Assembly (NCBI RefSeq): GCF_037023145.1
Contig: NZ_CP146091.1
Location: forward strand, 1,116,001 to 1,180,000
Origin: Ralstonia sp. RRA
GTDB lineage: Bacteria; Pseudomonadota; Gammaproteobacteria; Burkholderiales; Burkholderiaceae
Reading direction: 5' to 3'
Length of the DNA: 64,000 bases
Shown here: positions 1 to 8,259 of the stretch, piece after piece
How positions within the stretch are numbered: position 1 is the stretch's first letter
Layout: every line of letters starts with the position of its first letter
Made by a program: the position numbers and the translations under genes
Notes under the pieces: model-generated
Database searches by the model: none
What the model saw: only the letters and a program-made list of their open reading frames with translations
What the model was told of the DNA's origin: nothing

Positions 1-52
1 AGGCGGGTAGATCGGCGCGCGTCATGGGTGTGTGCCGTCGCCAGAGATGGAA

Positions 53-577
53 TCAGCTGCGCACCAGCCGCGTGCCGGCCAGGCGGTCGTGCAGGAATTG
101 GCGCTGCGGGTCGAGCCACGCCAGCGCGCCCCAGGCCAGCACGCAGGCCAATGCAACACCCGCGCCAGTCCAGCGGGAAACCCCACTCACGTGGATGATG
201 CCGACCGCCGCAGCCACCCAGATCCAGGCCAGCGTGTAGCGCGCAATGGCACGGCCAAGCGAGATGGGCGAGCCGTCCGCGTTGACGACGCGCATGCGCC
301 AGGTCTGCATGGCGAGCGTCTGACCGCGCTTGCGCCAGAAGCCCACGAAGTAAAGACCAAGCGCGAGGAAGCCCCACACCTGCAGGCCGATATCACCTGT
401 GCGCGCCAGCGGAGGAATGATCGCGCGCAACAGCAGAAAGATGGCCGTCGCGCCAAACATCACACCAAACAGCAGCAGGCCCTCGTAGAGCATCGCAGCC
501 AGGCGGCGGCGCAGCGTGGGAGCGGCAAGTCGGTCAGGTGCCGTAACAGGCGAGGTGGGAGAAGCGGTAGTGGCCAT
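53..577 (-). CDS. RDD family membrane protein
   Basis: A 174-residue protein with four predicted membrane helices (about 33-55, 64-81, 113-131 and 137-155). The C-terminal LHDRLAGTRLV is the typical closing RDD-family signature. In the first helix the usual RDD acidic residue appears as Glu (RLAAMLYEG). RDD proteins are small integral membrane proteins of mostly unknown function; some have been linked to transport. It is the last gene of a minus-strand run that starts with a sigma factor, 95 bp after the DUF3106 gene, so it may belong to that regulon. The function of this member is not known. Confidence 0.85.
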   Translation of the reverse strand: MATTASPTSPVTAPDRLAAPTLRRRLAAMLYEGLLLFGVMFGATAIFLLLRAIIPPLARTGDIGLQVWGFLALGLYFVGFWRKRGQTLAMQTWRMRVVNADGSPISLGRAIARYTLAWIWVAAAVGIIHVSGVSRWTGAGVALACVLAWGALAWLDPQRQFLHDRLAGTRLVRS

Positions 578-603
578 CGAACCGGGTGAGCACAGTCAAG
601 ACG

Positions 604-652
604 TAATCGATCATGCGCCGGTACAACGTGTGTACGGTGCGTGATCGGATTA
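604..652. repeat. imperfect inverted repeat between DUF3106 and RDD genes
   Basis: The arms 604-624 and 632-652 pair almost completely (TAATCGATCATGCG... against ...CGTGATCGGATTA), with GTAC on both sides of a 7-base loop. No T-run follows on either strand, so it does not look like a standard intrinsic terminator. The apex (GTACAACGTGTGTACGG) resembles that of the larger palindrome at 34970-35090. Confidence 0.6.
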
Positions 653-672
653 TGCCAAAGGGTGAACTGGGC

Positions 673-1518
673 TTAACCGCCGCCCAGTACGGTCGACGGA
701 GGGGGATTGCCTGACTCGCCGTCCGGGCTGGTGGTGGGAGCCACCGGGTGCACTGGCGAGACCGGCGCACTTGCCGGTGCTGGAGGCGCGGGCATGGTTG
801 CCGCGGGCGCAGATGCCGCTGCCGTTGCGGTCGGCTTGGCCGGCGCCAGCGGATTCGGAGCCGACTTGGTCGTGCCCGGCTTGGTGCGCGCACCGTGATG
901 CAGTGCCTTGGCTGCATCCTTGGCCAAGCTCGTGCTACCCGGCAATGCCGTGACGGCCGACGGACGCTTCTGTGCCTTGGCTGCCGCAGCAAGCTCTTTT
1001 TTCTGCTCGTCAGGCAACTGCTGATAGCGCTGCCAGGCTTCGCTTTTCTTCTGGACGGGAACCGACTTGGTGGTCTGGAAATTCTCGCGGGCTCGGTGCC
1101 GCTGTTCCGGCGTCAGCTTGACCCAGTCAGCCATGCGTGTCTGCAAGCGCTGCTGCTGTGCCGGCGTGTACTTCGGATAGGCCTGGGCAATCTGCAGCCA
1201 CTTCTTGCGGGCCAGCTCGGGCATGCTGTTCCATTCCGGCGCGAACGGCGCCAGGATGCGCTGCTGCACGACGGTCAACTCAGACCAGTTCGGATGGACG
1301 GACGGCTGCGGATTGGTGGCCGGCGGCGTTGGCAGTGCCAACTGCGTGCTGGCGCCGGCATCCGATGCGGTGGCCGGTGCCGATGCTGCAGGCGCTTGTG
1401 CGATTGCCAATCCGGCGGACAGACCTGCAGCGCCGATCAACGAGATCAAGGCAACGCGCAGGCGCAAGGTCCGTTCGCCTCGCGGTGGTTGGCCGTGGGT
1501 GCGGTGGAAGTTGCTCAT
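673..1518 (-). CDS. DUF3106 domain protein, exported or membrane-anchored
   Basis: A 281-residue protein. A basic N-terminus is followed by a hydrophobic segment (about 22-41, VALISLIGAAGLSAGLAIA) that looks like a signal peptide or anchor. The middle (about 79-190) is the DUF3106 region, helical and rich in Gln, Trp and Arg, with motifs such as LAPFAPEWNSMP and KLTPEQRHRARENF. The C-terminal third is Ala/Pro-rich low complexity, as expected of a periplasmic linker. It starts 11 bp after the DUF3619 gene and is probably cotranscribed with the sigma factor. Function unknown. Confidence 0.8.
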   Translation of the reverse strand: MSNFHRTHGQPPRGERTLRLRVALISLIGAAGLSAGLAIAQAPAASAPATASDAGASTQLALPTPPATNPQPSVHPNWSELTVVQQRILAPFAPEWNSMPELARKKWLQIAQAYPKYTPAQQQRLQTRMADWVKLTPEQRHRARENFQTTKSVPVQKKSEAWQRYQQLPDEQKKELAAAAKAQKRPSAVTALPGSTSLAKDAAKALHHGARTKPGTTKSAPNPLAPAKPTATAAASAPAATMPAPPAPASAPVSPVHPVAPTTSPDGESGNPPPSTVLGGG

Positions 1519-1529
1519 CGATCAGCCTT

Positions 1530-1973
1530 TCACTGATCGCGTTTATCGAGATATTGATGGAAGCCTTGATCGGCGTAGGCAGCCAGCGGCAGGTCGTCGA
1601 GCAGCATGGCGGCGTCGACCTCAGCGAGTTCGTCCACGCGTTGCTGTTGTTGCCACTGATAGATGCCGGCAAGCCCTGCGACCAGCGCGATGGTCGGCCA
1701 CAGCAGACCGAAGCGACGCAGGAACGCGCCGATACGGTGCAGCGGCGACGCAGCGTCGTCATCCGGGTCGAAGGACACCTGACCCACACCCGGCATGACC
1801 AGGGCAGGCGAGCGCACCGTGCTTGGCGCTTCCGCTTTTTTATGCGCGAGCGCCATCCGGCGTGCCGCGGAGAGGCGGTCACGTACATCGGGCGGCAACT
1901 GTCCGGCCGACTCGTTCAGAGCGGTGCGGACGGCGTGCGCAAAGCGGCGTTCTCGAAGTTCTACCTTGTTCAT
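1530..1973 (-). CDS. DUF3619 family protein, possible anti-sigma factor
   Basis: A 147-residue protein with an N-terminal charged cytoplasmic part (about 1-90), one membrane helix (about 92-111, LLWPTIALVAGLAGIYQW) and a short acidic tail that would be periplasmic. The start codon overlaps the sigma-factor stop by ATGA (1970-1973), so the two are translationally coupled. Position and topology are those of single-pass anti-sigma factors encoded beside ECF sigma genes. The anti-sigma role is inference from layout; the family has no assigned function that I know of. Confidence 0.8.
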   Translation of the reverse strand: MNKVELRERRFAHAVRTALNESAGQLPPDVRDRLSAARRMALAHKKAEAPSTVRSPALVMPGVGQVSFDPDDDAASPLHRIGAFLRRFGLLWPTIALVAGLAGIYQWQQQQRVDELAEVDAAMLLDDLPLAAYADQGFHQYLDKRDQ

Positions 1974-2536
1974 AGTCGGATCCCTCGCGCCCTCAGCGCT
2001 TGGGCCAGGGCGTGCGTTGCCCGCGAGCAGTGCGTTTTCACGCTCCCCTCGGAACAGCCCATCGCCTGGGCGGTTTCGGCAACATCCATGTCTTCCCAGT
2101 AACGCATCAGAAAGGCTTCCCGTTGACGTGTAGGGAGCTTCTCGATTTCGCGTTCCAGAATTTCCAACATTTGCGAACGCTCGACCTTGTCAGCGCTGCT
2201 TTCTGCTGCCGTGGAGCCGGCTTCACTTTCGATCAGCTCCAGCGGGTCGGTATCGTCGCCTTCGGCGTCCGTGCGAAAGCTGGAGAACAGGCTGACCCAC
2301 GTGTTACGCACCTTGGAGCGACGGAACCAGTCGTGGATCGTGTTCTGCAGAATGCGCTGGAACAGCAGGGGCAGTTCGGCCTCGGGCTTGTCGCCGTACT
2401 TTTCGGCCAGCTTGATCATCGCGTCCTGCACGATGTCGAGCGCGGCGTCATCATCGCGGACCGCGAATACTGCCTGCTTGAAGGCGCGTTTTTCGACGCT
2501 TATGAGGAAAGCCGACAGTTCCTGTTCAGAGGCCAT
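1970..2536 (-). CDS. RNA polymerase sigma factor, ECF type
   Basis: A 188-residue sigma-70 family protein with only regions 2 and 4. Region 2 spans about 20-75 (core-binding ALDIVQDAMIKLAEKY, then IHDWFRRSKVRN). An acidic linker follows at about 85-120. Region 4 spans about 136-182 (LPTRQREAFLMRYWEDMDV, then helix-turn-helix AMGCSEGSVKTHCSRA). It heads an operon with DUF3619, DUF3106 and RDD genes, all membrane or envelope proteins, which suggests an envelope-related regulon. The ribosome site before ATG 2536 is weak. Target promoters cannot be told from the window. Confidence 0.92.
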   Translation of the reverse strand: MASEQELSAFLISVEKRAFKQAVFAVRDDDAALDIVQDAMIKLAEKYGDKPEAELPLLFQRILQNTIHDWFRRSKVRNTWVSLFSSFRTDAEGDDTDPLELIESEAGSTAAESSADKVERSQMLEILEREIEKLPTRQREAFLMRYWEDMDVAETAQAMGCSEGSVKTHCSRATHALAQALRARGIRL

Positions 2537-2587
2537 ACAACGGCGGGTGCGAATCCTGTGGGGCGGTCTGGCGAAATTTCACATTGT

Positions 2588-2599
2588 CATCACGTGATG
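2588..2599. promoter_or_regulatory. perfect 12-bp palindrome CATCACGTGATG
   Basis: CATCACGTGATG is fully symmetric and lies 52-63 bp upstream of the sigma-factor start in the gap between the divergent sigma gene and ilvB. Its size and place fit a dimeric regulator site acting on the sigma operon. No cognate regulator can be named. Confidence 0.35.
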
Positions 2600-2748
2600 C
2601 GATGTGAGCATTGCGCCTCGCAGCAACGACGGCCTGGGCCGTCAAAAATGTTGCGATGCTAGCAAAAATGCGGGTCGGCGGACAGTCTAACTGTCTGGCG
2701 GCCCGCGCTCCGGGGCGAATCTTGCCGTCGCTGGACCGGCATGCGGCA

Positions 2749-2777
2749 TTGCAGTATCATCGGCGGTTCACAATATC
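2749..2777 (+). promoter_or_regulatory. candidate promoter for ilvBNC
   Basis: TTGCAG (2749-2754), a 17-bp spacer and a poor -10 (AATATC, 2772-2777) lie about 130 bp upstream of the chosen ilvB start. The 369-bp gap 2537-2905 also holds a hairpin at 2628-2643 (GACGGC/GCCGTC) and a CCGCC/GGCGG hairpin just after the promoter. I see no leader peptide rich in Ile/Val/Leu here, unlike leuA. Confidence 0.3.
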
Positions 2778-2905
2778 TGTGGTTTGTCTCATCTGGCCGC
2801 CCATCAGGCGGACCATCCATGCAGACGCGCACCGCTCAAATCCGCGCCACAAGCCCGGTAGAGAGCATCCAAACAATTTTTTGCCGAAAATTGCAAAGGA
2901 CTGAC

Positions 2906-4663
2906 ATGAATATGCCAAGCGCGGAATTTTCCCACGCCAATAGCGGTTCATCTGCCGACATGATGGGGTCTGACATCCTCGTCAATGCGCTCGCGGCAGA
3001 GGGCGTCGAGTTCGTCTGGGGTTACCCCGGCGGTGCGGTGCTCTATATCTACGACGCGTTCTACAAGCAAAACAAGATCGAACACATCCTGGTGCGCCAT
3101 GAACAGGCGGCAGTCCATGCGGCTGACGGCTATGCGCGTGCCACGGGCAAGGTCGGTGTCGCCCTGGTGACCTCCGGCCCGGGCGTGACCAATGCCGTGA
3201 CCGGCATCGCCACCGCCTACCTGGATTCGATCCCGATGGTGATCATCACCGGCAACGTGCCGACGCACGCCATCGGCCAGGACGCCTTCCAGGAATGCGA
3301 CACCGTCGGCATCACCCGTCCGATCGTCAAGCACAACTTCCTGGTCAAGGACGTGCGCAATCTCGCTTCGACCATCAAGAAGGCGTTCTATATCGCCTCG
3401 ACCGGCCGTCCGGGCCCGGTGGTGGTGGACATCCCGAAGGATGTCTCGCGCGAGATGTGCAAGTACGAGTATCCGAAAACCATCGAGATGCGCTCGTACA
3501 ACCCCGTCAACAAGGGGCACTCCGGCCAGATCCGCAAGGCAGTGAGCCTGCTGCTGCAGGCCGAACGTCCTTACATCTATTCGGGCGGCGGCGTTGTGCT
3601 TGCCGAGGCCAGCGAAGAGCTGCGCCAACTGGCCGCGCTGACGGGCTATCCGGTCACGAACACGCTGATGGGCCTGGGTGCATTCCCGGGCACCAGCAAG
3701 CAGTTCGTGGGCATGCTGGGCATGCACGGTACGTACGAAGCCAACATGGCGATGCAGAACTGCGACGTGCTGATTGCTATCGGCGCGCGCTTTGATGACC
3801 GCGTGATCGGCAGCCCGGCGCACTTCACGTCGCAGCCGCGCAAGATCATCCACATCGACATCGATCCGTCGTCCATCTCCAAGCGGGTGAAGGTCGACAT
3901 CCCCATCGTCGGCAACGTCAAGGACGTGCTGCAGGAGATGATCAGCCAGATCCAGTCGGGCGAAGCCAAGCCGAACAAGACGGCACTGGCCAAATGGTGG
4001 GAGCAGATCGAGCAGTGGCGCAGCGTCGATTGCCTGAAGTACGACCGCACCTCCGAGATCATCAAGCCGCAGTACGTGGTCGAGAAAATCTGGGAACTGA
4101 CCAACGGCGACGCCTTTGTTTGCTCCGACGTCGGCCAACACCAGATGTGGGCCGCGCAGTTCTACAAGTTCAACGAGCCGCGTCGCTGGATCAACTCCGG
4201 TGGCCTGGGCACGATGGGCGTGGGCCTGCCGTACGCCATGGGCATCAAGAAGGCGTTCCCGGACAAGGAAGTCGTCACCATCACGGGTGAAGGCTCGATC
4301 CAGATGTGTATCCAGGAGCTGTCGACCTGCCTGCAGTACGACACCCCGGTGAAGATCTGCTCGCTCAACAACGGCTACCTGGGCATGGTCCGCCAGTGGC
4401 AGGAAATCGAGTACGACAACCGTTACTCGCATTCCTACATGCAGGCGCTGCCCGACTTCGTGAAGCTGGCCGAAGCGTATGGCCACGTGGGCATGCGCAT
4501 CGAAAAGACGTCCGACGTCGAGCCCGCGCTGCGCGAAGCCTTCCGACTCAAGGATCGCACCGTGTTCCTCGACTTCCAGACCGACCCGACCGAAAACGTC
4601 TGGCCGATGGTCCAGGCAGGCAAGGGCATTTCTGAAATGCTGCTCGGCGCGGAGGACCTGTAA
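2906..4663 (+). CDS. ilvB: acetolactate synthase large (catalytic) subunit
   Basis: ThDP- and FAD-dependent acetohydroxyacid synthase, first common step of valine, isoleucine and leucine synthesis. The protein is 585 residues when started at ATG 2906, chosen because AAAGGA precedes it by 5 bp; an in-frame extension to 2741 lacks a good ribosome site. Visible are the catalytic Glu66 in VRHEQAAVHAADGYA, the N-terminal GYPGGAVLYIYDAF and the C-terminal ThDP motif ITGEGSIQM...LNNGYLGMVRQWQ. That motif reads GEG where many family members have GDG, a conservative swap. ilvN follows with overlapping stop and start codons, so the subunits are coupled. Confidence 0.96.
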   Translation: MNMPSAEFSHANSGSSADMMGSDILVNALAAEGVEFVWGYPGGAVLYIYDAFYKQNKIEHILVRHEQAAVHAADGYARATGKVGVALVTSGPGVTNAVTGIATAYLDSIPMVIITGNVPTHAIGQDAFQECDTVGITRPIVKHNFLVKDVRNLASTIKKAFYIASTGRPGPVVVDIPKDVSREMCKYEYPKTIEMRSYNPVNKGHSGQIRKAVSLLLQAERPYIYSGGGVVLAEASEELRQLAALTGYPVTNTLMGLGAFPGTSKQFVGMLGMHGTYEANMAMQNCDVLIAIGARFDDRVIGSPAHFTSQPRKIIHIDIDPSSISKRVKVDIPIVGNVKDVLQEMISQIQSGEAKPNKTALAKWWEQIEQWRSVDCLKYDRTSEIIKPQYVVEKIWELTNGDAFVCSDVGQHQMWAAQFYKFNEPRRWINSGGLGTMGVGLPYAMGIKKAFPDKEVVTITGEGSIQMCIQELSTCLQYDTPVKICSLNNGYLGMVRQWQEIEYDNRYSHSYMQALPDFVKLAEAYGHVGMRIEKTSDVEPALREAFRLKDRTVFLDFQTDPTENVWPMVQAGKGISEMLLGAEDL

Positions 4664-5154
4664 TGCGTCACATCATTTCCGTCCTGCTGGAAAACGAAGC
4701 CGGCGCGCTGTCGCGCGTGGTGGGCCTGTTCTCGGCGCGCGGCTACAACATCGAGACGCTGACGGTCGCCCCGACCGAAGACGCTTCGCTGTCGCGCATG
4801 ACGATTGTCACGACCGGTTCGGACGACATCATCGAGCAGATCACCAAGCACCTGAACCGCCTGGTGGAAGTCGTCAAGGTCGTCGACCTGACCGAAGGTG
4901 CGCACATTGAGCGCGAGCTGATGCTCGTGAAGGTGCGCGCGGTCGGCAAGGAACGCGAGGAGATGAAGCGTACGGCGGACATCTTCCGCGGCCGCGTCAT
5001 CGACGTGACCGAGAAGACCTACACGATCGAGCTGACCGGCAACGGCAGCAAGCTTGACGCGTTTCTCGATGCCATCGATCGCACTGCCATTCTGGAGACC
5101 GTCCGTACGGGCGGCTCCGGCATCGGCCGCGGCGAGCGCATTCTGAAGGTTTGA
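4663..5154 (+). CDS. ilvN: acetolactate synthase small (regulatory) subunit
   Basis: A 163-residue regulatory subunit that activates the catalytic subunit and carries valine feedback inhibition. The N-terminal ACT domain (about 4-76) is clear: ISVLLENEAGALSRVVGLFSARGYNIETLTV, usual for IlvN/IlvH. The C-terminal domain (about 80-163) ends in GGSGIGRGERILKV. Its ATG shares a base with the ilvB stop (TAATG), which favours equimolar synthesis. Length matches the IlvH class. Confidence 0.96.
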   Translation: MRHIISVLLENEAGALSRVVGLFSARGYNIETLTVAPTEDASLSRMTIVTTGSDDIIEQITKHLNRLVEVVKVVDLTEGAHIERELMLVKVRAVGKEREEMKRTADIFRGRVIDVTEKTYTIELTGNGSKLDAFLDAIDRTAILETVRTGGSGIGRGERILKV

Positions 5155-5220
5155 ACCGGCGCATGCACCAGCGTGTAAATGCGGCCGGACCCCATCGATA
5201 TTGAAGTATTTGAAAATTAG

Positions 5221-6246
<1,026 letters not shown>

Positions 6247-6282
6247 GCACTGATCGATCACGCCTTGGGCGTGAAAGAACGG

Positions 6283-6310
6283 AAAGCCAGCCTTCGGGCT
6301 GGCTTTTTTT
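6283..6310 (+). terminator. intrinsic terminator of ilvBNC
   Basis: A perfect stem AAAGCCAGCC / GGCTGGCTTT closes on a TTCG tetraloop and runs into a T tract (6304-6310), 37 bp after the ilvC stop. Confidence 0.92.
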
Positions 6311-6409
6311 ATGCTGAATCCAAGGGGTGGTGTGCCGTTTCGAGTACTGGCGCAGCCCCGTGTCGGCTAGAATGCCGCATTTCCTTCAAGACGCTGTCGA
6401 GGTCTGATT

Positions 6410-7057
6410 TTGAACAACACGTATCCGCATCCCATCATCGCCCGCGAGGGCTGGCCGTACCTAGGCGGGATTTTCATTGTCTCGCTTATCGTGCAGGCCG
6501 CCGCCGGCTTTGGTTGGGCTTGGCCATTCTGGGTGCTGACACTGTTCGTGCTGCAGTTTTTCCGCGACCCGGCGCGTGCAGTGCCAACGCAGGCCAACGC
6601 GATTCTCTCGCCGGCCGACGGCCGCATCGTCGCCGTCGAGCAAGTGCGTGACCCGTATGCCGATCGCGACGCGCTGAAGATCAGCGTGTTCATGAACGTC
6701 TTCAACGTGCACTCGAACCGCGCGCCGGTCGACGGCACGGTGCAGAAGGTGCAGTACTTCCCGGGCAAGTTCGTCAATGCCGACCTGGACAAGGCGTCGC
6801 TCGAGAACGAGCGCAACGCCATCGTGCTACGTCGCGCTGATGGCCAGCTCGTCACGTCGGTGCAGGTGGCCGGATTGATCGCGCGGCGCATCCTTTGCTA
6901 TACCAAGGCAGGAGAAGCACTCACGCGCGGCCAGCGCTATGGTTTCATCCGCTTCGGTTCGCGCGTCGATGTGTACCTGCCGCTGACAGCGCGCCCACGC
7001 GTGACGATCGGCGAAAAGGTGTCCGCCACGCTCACGGTGCTTGCCGAACTGGACTGA
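6410..7057 (+). CDS. psd: phosphatidylserine decarboxylase proenzyme
   Basis: Converts phosphatidylserine to phosphatidylethanolamine at the inner membrane. This is a 215-residue short-form (PSD-A type) enzyme with a membrane segment near residues 18-45. The self-cleavage site that makes the pyruvoyl group is Gly183-Ser184 in [11 protein letters not shown]. Other conserved parts are [13 protein letters not shown] and [16 protein letters not shown]. The start is a TTG at 6410; no ATG occurs early enough to keep the membrane segment. pssA, the preceding pathway step, follows after 13 bp. Confidence 0.93.
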   Translation: MNNTYPHPIIAREGWPYLGGIFIVSLIVQAAAGFGWAWPFWVLTLFVLQFFRDPARAVPTQANAILSPADGRIVAVEQVRDPYADRDALKISVFMNVFNVHSNRAPVDGTVQKVQYFPGKFVNADLDKASLENERNAIVLRRADGQLVTSVQVAGLIARRILCYTKAGEALTRGQRYGFIRFGSRVDVYLPLTARPRVTIGEKVSATLTVLAELD

Positions 7058-7070
7058 TCCGGAGGCCACC

Positions 7071-7943
7071 ATGCCCGCGTTCAACCGACGCAAGAAGCGT
7101 TTCACCGCTGGCAACGTGACGCATCTGCGTCCGCTGCGACACAACCAGCCGCGCCCGGATGATGACGATCTTGAGGTCGTCCGTCCGCGTCGTCGCGGTA
7201 TTTACCTGCTGCCCAACGCCTTCACGACGGCCGCGCTGTTCGCTGGCTTCTTCGCTATCGTGCAGGCGATGAACCTGAACTTCGAGACGGCAGCTATCGC
7301 CATTTTCGCGGCGATGGTGCTCGACGGCATGGATGGCCGTGTTGCGCGTATTACCAACACGCAAAGCGCGTTCGGCGAACAGTACGACTCGCTGTCGGAC
7401 ATGGTTTCATTCGGCGTGGCGCCTGCGCTGGTGATGTACGAATGGATCCTGCGCGACCTGGGCAAGTGGGGCTGGCTCGCGGCCTTCGTCTACTGTGCTG
7501 GAGCGGCGCTGCGCCTGGCGCGCTTCAACACCAACATTGGCGTGGTCGACAAGCGCTTCTTCCAGGGCATGCCTAGCCCGGCCGCCGCCGCGCTGATCGC
7601 CGGCTTTGTCTGGCTGGCGATCGACAACAAGCTGCCGGTGAAAGAGTTGTGGATGCCGTGGGTCGCCTTCGGGCTCACCTTGTACGCGGGGCTGTCGATG
7701 GTGTCGAACGCGCCGTTCTACAGCGGCAAGGTGCTGGGTGTGCGGAATCGCGTGCCGTTCGGTGTGATGGTGCTGATGCTCGTGCTGTTCGTAGTCGTGT
7801 CGAGCGATCCGCCGGTGGCGCTGTTCGGCCTGTTTGTCGGCTACGCGGTGTCGGGTTACCTGCTGTGGGGCTGGCGCACGCTGCAAGGGCAGCAGGGCAG
7901 CCCGCGCATGCCAAAGGAGGCGTCGGATGAAGCGCACGAGTGA
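7071..7943 (+). CDS. pssA: CDP-diacylglycerol--serine O-phosphatidyltransferase
   Basis: Makes phosphatidylserine from CDP-diacylglycerol and serine, feeding Psd. The 290-residue integral membrane protein is of the type II (CDP-alcohol phosphatidyltransferase) family. The catalytic motif DGMDGRVAR...GEQYDSLSD is complete, with all the acidic metal ligands present. About eight hydrophobic segments follow a basic N-terminus. The start at ATG 7071 has GGAGG at the right spacing; an upstream in-frame start at 7041 lies inside psd. psd and pssA form a two-gene phospholipid unit between ilvC and leuA. Confidence 0.93.
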   Translation: MPAFNRRKKRFTAGNVTHLRPLRHNQPRPDDDDLEVVRPRRRGIYLLPNAFTTAALFAGFFAIVQAMNLNFETAAIAIFAAMVLDGMDGRVARITNTQSAFGEQYDSLSDMVSFGVAPALVMYEWILRDLGKWGWLAAFVYCAGAALRLARFNTNIGVVDKRFFQGMPSPAAAALIAGFVWLAIDNKLPVKELWMPWVAFGLTLYAGLSMVSNAPFYSGKVLGVRNRVPFGVMVLMLVLFVVVSSDPPVALFGLFVGYAVSGYLLWGWRTLQGQQGSPRMPKEASDEAHE

Positions 7944-7967
7944 CCGATGCGCTGCACCATTGTGCGC

Positions 7968-7996
7968 TTGCGTCAATTTTTGAATTCGTCTATAGT
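7968..7996 (+). promoter_or_regulatory. sigma-70 promoter of the leuA leader
   Basis: TTGCGT (7968-7973), a 17-bp spacer and TATAGT (7991-7996) form one of the best promoters in the window. The expected transcription start is 8003-8005, which coincides with the ATG of the leader ORF at 8004. Confidence 0.8.
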
Positions 7997-8003
7997 CGTC
8001 CGC

Positions 8004-8087
8004 ATGCTTTCGCACCCGATTTCCATTCTGATTACGCTAGTCTCGATTGATGGCCTACTAGGTCGTCAGGTCGGGACACGCGCATAG
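8004..8087 (+). CDS. leuL: leu operon leader peptide (attenuation)
   Basis: A 27-codon ORF, too short for usual gene calling, with 5 Leu, 4 Ile and 2 Val. Leu codons 12, 18 and 19 are CTA, including a tandem CTA CTA at 8055-8060, whereas nearby genes use CTG and CTC for nearly all Leu. Its ATG is at or next to the predicted transcription start, so it would be read from a leaderless mRNA. A terminator hairpin follows 60 bp downstream and then leuA. This is the classic layout of leucine attenuation, in which slow CTA decoding would favour read-through. Function is inferred from sequence only. Confidence 0.78.
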   Translation: MLSHPISILITLVSIDGLLGRQVGTRA

Positions 8088-8146
8088 GGAAATCGCAAGA
8101 CAAGGCAAGCAGAAACCGCCAAGTTTTCGCGAACCAGAATTCACAG

Positions 8147-8182
8147 CGCCCCGGCCTGCAACCATGCACGCCGGGGCGTTTT
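8147..8182 (+). terminator. leuA attenuator terminator
   Basis: A 9-bp GC stem (CGCCCCGGC 8147-8155 with GCCGGGGCG 8170-8178) is extended inward by a TGCA/TGCA helix and followed by TTTT (8179-8182). GGTCGGG (8069-8075), at the end of the leader ORF, can pair over 7 bp with the left arm (8150-8156) and is a possible antiterminator strand. Confidence 0.82.
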
Positions 8183-8259
8183 GCATTCTGCGCCGCAAAA
8201 AACATTCGAGACACCACTAAGATCGACGTCAAAAACGTCACCCCCACCAAGGAGCCGCC

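Noticed and set aside
1..25. Possible start of a further minus-strand gene (ATG at 25-23)
   Set aside because: Only eight codons lie in the window and no ribosome site is evident.
2741..2905. In-frame N-terminal extension of ilvB
   Set aside because: No ribosome site at the upstream ATGs and residues unlike the family; AAAGGA before ATG 2906 decides the start.
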